Made by a program: the position numbers and the translations under genes
In this document: piece by piece, positions 59,588 through 64,000 of the stretch
Layout of the letters: each line of letters opens with the position of its first letter
Position numbering within the stretch: position 1 is the stretch's first letter
Notes under the pieces: generated by a model
Seen by the model: the letters and a program-made list of their open reading frames with translations, nothing else
Databases searched by the model: none
Told to the model about the DNA's origin: nothing
Origin: Telopea speciosissima
Lineage: Eukaryota > Streptophyta > Magnoliopsida > Proteales > Proteaceae
Length of the DNA: 64,000 bases
Direction: 5' to 3'
Assembly (NCBI RefSeq): GCF_018873765.1
Contig: NC_057920.1
Coordinates: forward strand, 10,243,307-10,307,306

Positions 59588-59706
59588 TATGGGAGTATGG
59601 CCTATGCTAATACTCCCCTCCTCAAAATGAGGGGGCAGAGGTGTCTTTTCATATAGAGAGGAGAGATATAGACTCATGGGAGTGTTGGCGTAGACCACAC
59701 TCCCAA
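59588..59706. repeat. small foldback whose arms are themselves palindromic
   Basis: The left arm TGGGAGTATGGCCTATGCTA with ATACTCCC, and the right arm TGGGAGTGTTGGCGTAGACC with ACACTCCC, pair with each other. Each also folds on itself (GGGAGT...ACTCCC). Confidence 0.6.
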
Positions 59707-61750
59707 ACATAAAACTTTCTCCCTAAAAGTTTTTGGTCGCTTCTTGCGGCCCTCCTTTGATAAAAATAAATTAATGAGTCAAAATTGGTTGCATAACTTA
59801 CCAAAAAAATATTTCTTTCTTGACAATAATTTAGTAATGTAAAATCATTTTAATTAAACATGATATATAAAAGCAATTCATCATCCCCAATAATTTAGAG
59901 AAAATTTTGTTATCACCAATGTTGGTTACAACTAGATTGTAATTATACTTTTTGCCTCTCATTTTATTCCTAAAAGTTATTTAATGCACTATTAATACAA
60001 GTAATACAGGGATAAAAAAGTTTTTCAAAAAAAATTAAAAATCATTTAATGCAATTTATATATAAAATGACTGGATATGCTCTTAGTTCACCTATTTAGT
60101 GACAACAAGATGGATCCATTTATTTATTTGCTTTTGGTGGTGGGAGAAAGCTTCTTTGAATCCTAATAAAATCAATTTCATTCTTGACTTCATTAAAAAA
60201 AAAAATTAATTGCCGCCAGTTTCAATAAAAAATAAAAAAAAAAGACAAATAAACTTCCCTACACATCTGAGAGAATGTGATGGAAACTCATTAACTTCCA
60301 CAACTGTATAACACTATAGTTGTCACTTGCACCAAATGAGAACATCTTTCTCAGGACTTGGGCAGATCATTCAAAATCCAAACCCATCAATTTGTATATG
60401 GCAAAAGTTTTGATTCACATGTAGAAAAGAAAGAATTCCTTTTCCACTGATGATGTGACTTTAGATTCATTATTAATTTCCACACTCTATTGTTCATGAT
60501 CACAAATACCCTTTTTTGATTCATAGTTAGATACTTATGGTGACGGGATTCTGTCTTCACCAAGGGTAAAAGAAAACTTGATCAATCCCCTTCTTATTGG
60601 ATTCTTGCTTTCTTAGTCTTACTCCCAAGAAAAAGAGGGGGAAAAGGAGAGAAAAAACCTGTATTTTGGGTTGGACCTCTTCAAAATTCCAGACATGTAA
60701 AGCAAATAGGTCTGTTTATCTTAAAAAAATAAAAAAAAAGGTTTTATGTGAGAGAGTATATTGTCCATGCCCAAAAATGACCGCCCTATGCCCATGAAAG
60801 GTGGAAATCCCAATGTGTGTGCTCTCATTGGCCCTTGCACACTTAGGAGCCACGCGGCAAACACCCTTCTCTTTTTCGATTAGGTAAATCTTTAACCATC
60901 TGTTCATGATCTAAAGTCATCATCACAAGATGACGCATCTACAAGACACTGGTCTCTTTACAAATAATAAGCCTAGATCAGCTCGATTTCAATATGTCTT
61001 TTTACTTTCACAAATATCTCTCCATGTTGCCCTTAAGAGCAGGGTTTTACAAAACAGAATTGGGATCGAATTGGGCAGTACCAATTCTGATTTGAATCGA
61101 CTAGAATCGGTTAGAATCAGCCAAAAATATGATAGAATCCATTGATTCTCGATTTTTTAAACACTAGTTATACTATGTTTGGTATGTATTCTACGTCAAT
61201 AATGTATTCCAAGAAATCTTGCCAAACGCAGTTTAATTTAAAAAAAAAAAAAAAGTCATACGATTTTAAATGCTTTCAAAATAAGTATGGTTGAACAATA
61301 CATTCTCTTTAACCACAACTTAGAGCTCAGATCTTTAAGGGGTGGTGTGCTGGGGACCCACAAAATATCGAGGTTGAAAAGATGAGATACAACAAATATA
61401 CAATAAAATAAATAATAGGTTCATATATTTAAGATCATGAGTGGAAAACGAAGAATGTGTTTGATATGATTTCTTAAAATGCATTATTGACTTAGAATGC
61501 ATTGTATGAATGCATAACAAATGCAACCTGTAGTAGAGTATATACGGAAAACAAAGAAAACGAAAACGTACATGAAGAGTCATTTCTCGGTGAATGGGGA
61601 GATCCATGCCATCGTTTTTGCTGGTTCAAAATTCAAATACTGATGACAACAGAGAAAGAAGAAAGGAGCAGTCAAGCAAGCAATCCTTGTGTGCCTTCCA
61701 TACCCTTCTGAGTTCAGTTGGAACTTGGAATATTGATATTTTAACTTCAA
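59707..61750. other. upstream flank of the third LYK gene
   Basis: Patches match the upstream flank of copy 1: AATTCATCATCCC (59876 and 40233), CTTGGGCAGATCATTC (60357 and 40501) and CATCTGTTCATGATCTA (60897 and 40613). No gene is supported inside it. Confidence 0.6.
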
Positions 61751-61768
61751 ATGATTGACTACAGATAT

Positions 61769-61800
61769 GAAAGTTGGAAGACTCCATCTGCATATATAAT
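61769..61800 (+). promoter_or_regulatory. core promoter of third LYK gene
   Basis: GAAAGTTGGAAGACTCCATC is followed by CATATATAAT (61791-61800). It is the third copy of the shared promoter module, with a W-box core TTGACT at 61755-61760. The TATA box is about 90 nt before the ATG at 61888. Confidence 0.65.
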
Positions 61801-61887
61801 GAGAGATTGGATCCATTGGGATTTGGGAGTGGACGGAAAGTTCAATTTAAGAATTTTTTTTTTGAGTTCTGCCTTTCTAAAATCCAA

Positions 61888-63822
61888 ATGGGTGTTCTTC
61901 AATCTTTGATCCTTCTCTGCATTATTTCCTTGATTTCTTCCTCATCTGTCACTCTTGCTCAGCAACCTTACGTGGGGTTGTTCACCTCTGATTGCCAAAA
62001 CACAAATAGTTCAACTTCTGTTCTTGGTTACTTCTGCAATGTCGTCAACCCAACTTGCCAGTCTTACCTAATCTACAGATCTCAACCCTCATATGATACC
62101 GTTTCTTCCATCGCTTATCTCTTTGGCTCTGACCAGTCTCAGCTCGCCCAGATTAATTCAGTCTCTGAGAATGAGATCTTCGGAACAAACAAGGAGGTGA
62201 TCGTTCCCGTCAATTGTTCCTGTTCCGGTCAGTTTTCTCAGGCAAACACTACTTACTCTGTTCAACTACATGATACTCCTTTCTTGATCGCTAACGACAC
62301 CTTACAAGGCCTTTCTACCTGTCAAGCTATCCAGAATCAAAACATCAACCTTACGGCTACGAACCTCAATGTTGGCCAAACGATTACCATACCCCTTCGG
62401 TGTGCTTGCCCCAGCAAAAATCAAAGTGATGCTGGCATCAAATATCTACTCAGTTACACAATCGGTCAGGATGATTCTCTTTCCGCTATAAGTGGGCAGT
62501 TTCAAGCTAACTCCATGGATATCCTTGCAGCTAATGAGCTTTCTGATCCTAAGAACATTTACCCCACCACAACCCTCCTTGTTCCTTTACGGTATCCACC
62601 ATCCAGTTCTCAAACCTCAAGCCCACCACCTCCGCCTTCTTCCACTCCTCCTCCTCCTTCTCCCTCTCCATCACAGAGTACATCTTCAAATAAAATATGG
62701 CTCTATGTTGTTATTGCAGTTGCTGCGTCCGTTGGTACCATGGTGATTGTCTTTCTCATAATCTTCTCTCTTTGGTTTCGTAAACCTAAGAGGGGCGAAG
62801 CTGATCCTAAACTCATCTCGAAGAAGACGACCAAGGATTATTCAATTCTCACCTCAGGCACGCTCAACAAGAGTTCAGAGGTAGAATCCAGCGAGTTCCT
62901 TGCGGGTATTGCTGACATTGCTTCCATTAAAGAGTATAAATTTGCAGATTTGCAATCTGCTACCGAGAATTTCACCCCCAACTGTTGGATCAATGGATCT
63001 GTCTACCGTGGAAAGATTAATGGGGACCTAGCTGCTATTAAAAAGATCAATGGGGATGTCTCCAAAGAAATAAATTTACTCTCCAAGATCAACCATGTCA
63101 ATATTATCAAGCTCTCGGGTGTTTGTTTTAATGAGGGGAATTGGTATTTTGTTTATGAGTATGCCATGAATGGACCTCTGAGTAACTGGATTCGTAGTAA
63201 CATGAGCAGGCCAAAGGTTTTAAGCTGGACAGAGAGAGTACAGATTGCATTGGATGTGGCCAAGGGGCTTAATTATCTCCATAGCTACACCAATCCTCCC
63301 TATGTCCACAAGGATATAAAGAGCAGTAATATTCTTCTGGACAGTGATTTCAGGGCTATGATAGCCAATTTTGGTTTAGCAAGGTCTACAGAAGAGCAAG
63401 AAGGTGGCTTCGCATTGACAAAGCACATTGTTGGGACAAAAGGTTACATGGCACCTGAGTATTTGGAGGATGGTTTGATCTCTCCAAAGCTGGATGTTTA
63501 TGCATTTGGGGTTGTAATGCTGGAACTAATCACTGGAAAAGATGTTGTTTCATCTCAAGCGGAAGATTTGCTCTTACTTGATGTGTTAATAGCTATACTC
63601 CATGAGGAAAATACAGAAGAAAAGCTAGGAGGATTTATAGATCCTTCTCTACAAGCAAAATATCCTTTGGACCTGGCTCTGTCTCTGGCCAGACTAATAG
63701 AGAGTTGCTTAAGTAAGAATCCAGCAAGTCGACCAGGTATGGATAAGATTGCGCAGTCCCTCTCAATAATCGTCGCTACTTCAGTATCTTGGGAATCACT
63801 TCTCTTGGGTACAGAGGTTTAA
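61888..63822 (+). CDS. LYK4: LysM receptor-like pseudokinase, LYK4/LYK5 type (copy 3)
   Basis: Single-exon, 644 residues. It has a signal peptide 1-24, ectodomain Cys at 36, 50, 57 and 145, CxC pairs at 110/112 and 172/174, a Pro-rich hinge (246-261), a membrane span about 270-297 and a kinase-like domain about 350-630. Lys385 (AAIK) is kept, the glycine loop is INGSVYRG, the catalytic loop is HKDIKSSN (474-481) and NFG (494-496) replaces DFG, so it is probably inactive as a kinase. It keeps the full activation segment with LTKHIVGT and is closer to copy 1 than to copy 2. An in-frame upstream ATG at 61774 lies before the TATA box and is not used here; 61888 begins the signal peptide shared with both paralogues. 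Confidence 0.95.
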   Translation: MGVLQSLILLCIISLISSSSVTLAQQPYVGLFTSDCQNTNSSTSVLGYFCNVVNPTCQSYLIYRSQPSYDTVSSIAYLFGSDQSQLAQINSVSENEIFGTNKEVIVPVNCSCSGQFSQANTTYSVQLHDTPFLIANDTLQGLSTCQAIQNQNINLTATNLNVGQTITIPLRCACPSKNQSDAGIKYLLSYTIGQDDSLSAISGQFQANSMDILAANELSDPKNIYPTTTLLVPLRYPPSSSQTSSPPPPPSSTPPPPSPSPSQSTSSNKIWLYVVIAVAASVGTMVIVFLIIFSLWFRKPKRGEADPKLISKKTTKDYSILTSGTLNKSSEVESSEFLAGIADIASIKEYKFADLQSATENFTPNCWINGSVYRGKINGDLAAIKKINGDVSKEINLLSKINHVNIIKLSGVCFNEGNWYFVYEYAMNGPLSNWIRSNMSRPKVLSWTERVQIALDVAKGLNYLHSYTNPPYVHKDIKSSNILLDSDFRAMIANFGLARSTEEQEGGFALTKHIVGTKGYMAPEYLEDGLISPKLDVYAFGVVMLELITGKDVVSSQAEDLLLLDVLIAILHEENTEEKLGGFIDPSLQAKYPLDLALSLARLIESCLSKNPASRPGMDKIAQSLSIIVATSVSWESLLLGTEV

Positions 63823-64000
63823 CAGCAGTTCATAGGGACTGTTACTTCATTCCAGCCATTATTTTTTTTTGCCAAGTTAATAAACAACTTAAAGTCATCA
63901 ATGAATACCAAGGGGTTGTTCAGAATACTTATAGGTCTCAAGTTGTAAAACTTCATTGCTATAGCAAGATAAATTGATGTATTCTTCTGTTCATCTTCTC
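63823..64000 (+). other. 3' flank of the third LYK gene
   Basis: GGGGTTGTTCAGAAT and TATAGCAAGATA match the flanks after copies 1 and 2. The window ends inside this duplicated flank. Confidence 0.55.

Noticed and set aside
61774-61887. Upstream ATG extending the third LYK protein by 38 residues
   Set aside because: It precedes the TATA box at 61791-61800 and puts non-conserved sequence before the signal peptide.

Overview
This is nuclear DNA from a flowering plant, most likely a eudicot or a near relative. The evidence is A+T-rich intergenic DNA, GT/AG introns, a plastid isoprenoid gene with ten exons, a class III peroxidase with the canonical four-exon layout, single-exon LysM receptor kinases, an Au-type SINE, and many hAT-like, Mutator-like and foldback elements. 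I cannot name the species. There is no sign of bacterial, organellar or viral coding DNA.

Six intact protein genes are supported. On the minus strand, 7920-15805 is HDR (4-hydroxy-3-methylbut-2-enyl diphosphate reductase, the last plastid MEP-pathway step): 463 residues, ten exons, introns enlarged by transposons. On the plus strand, 27317-27901 is a single-exon calmodulin-like gene close to CML41. Three single-exon LysM receptor pseudokinases of the LYK4/LYK5 chitin co-receptor type lie on the plus strand at 41159-43138, 55519-57336 and 61888-63822. They are tandem duplicates that also share promoter and 3' flank sequence. Between the first and second, on the minus strand at 45369-47108, is a secreted class III peroxidase.

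The rest is gene-poor. It holds non-autonomous DNA transposons, several with recognisable target-site duplications (994-1152, 11436-11776, 20767-21336, 32473-33982, 34245-34886, 36716-36861, 39200-39388, 54941-55203), foldback elements in at least three recurring families, LINE remnants (19350-19640, 24835-26262, 59300-59530), tRNA-related SINEs (9533-9667, 16830-17010, 20190-20400, 27952-28043, 40250-40381), a few LTR-like fossils, minisatellites and simple repeats.

Three of the gene types (chitin co-receptors, CML41, secreted peroxidase) have relatives in pattern-triggered immunity, but the layout does not show joint regulation. The most interesting biology is the LYK array: all copies are predicted pseudokinases. 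The middle copy has lost a normally conserved ectodomain cysteine, has a shortened activation segment, and carries a transposon in its promoter. The second highlight is a 1.5-kb Mutator-like element with a perfect 9-bp duplication and GC-rich, gene-like internal sequence (a Pack-MULE candidate). I found no clearly new enzymatic or defence system.
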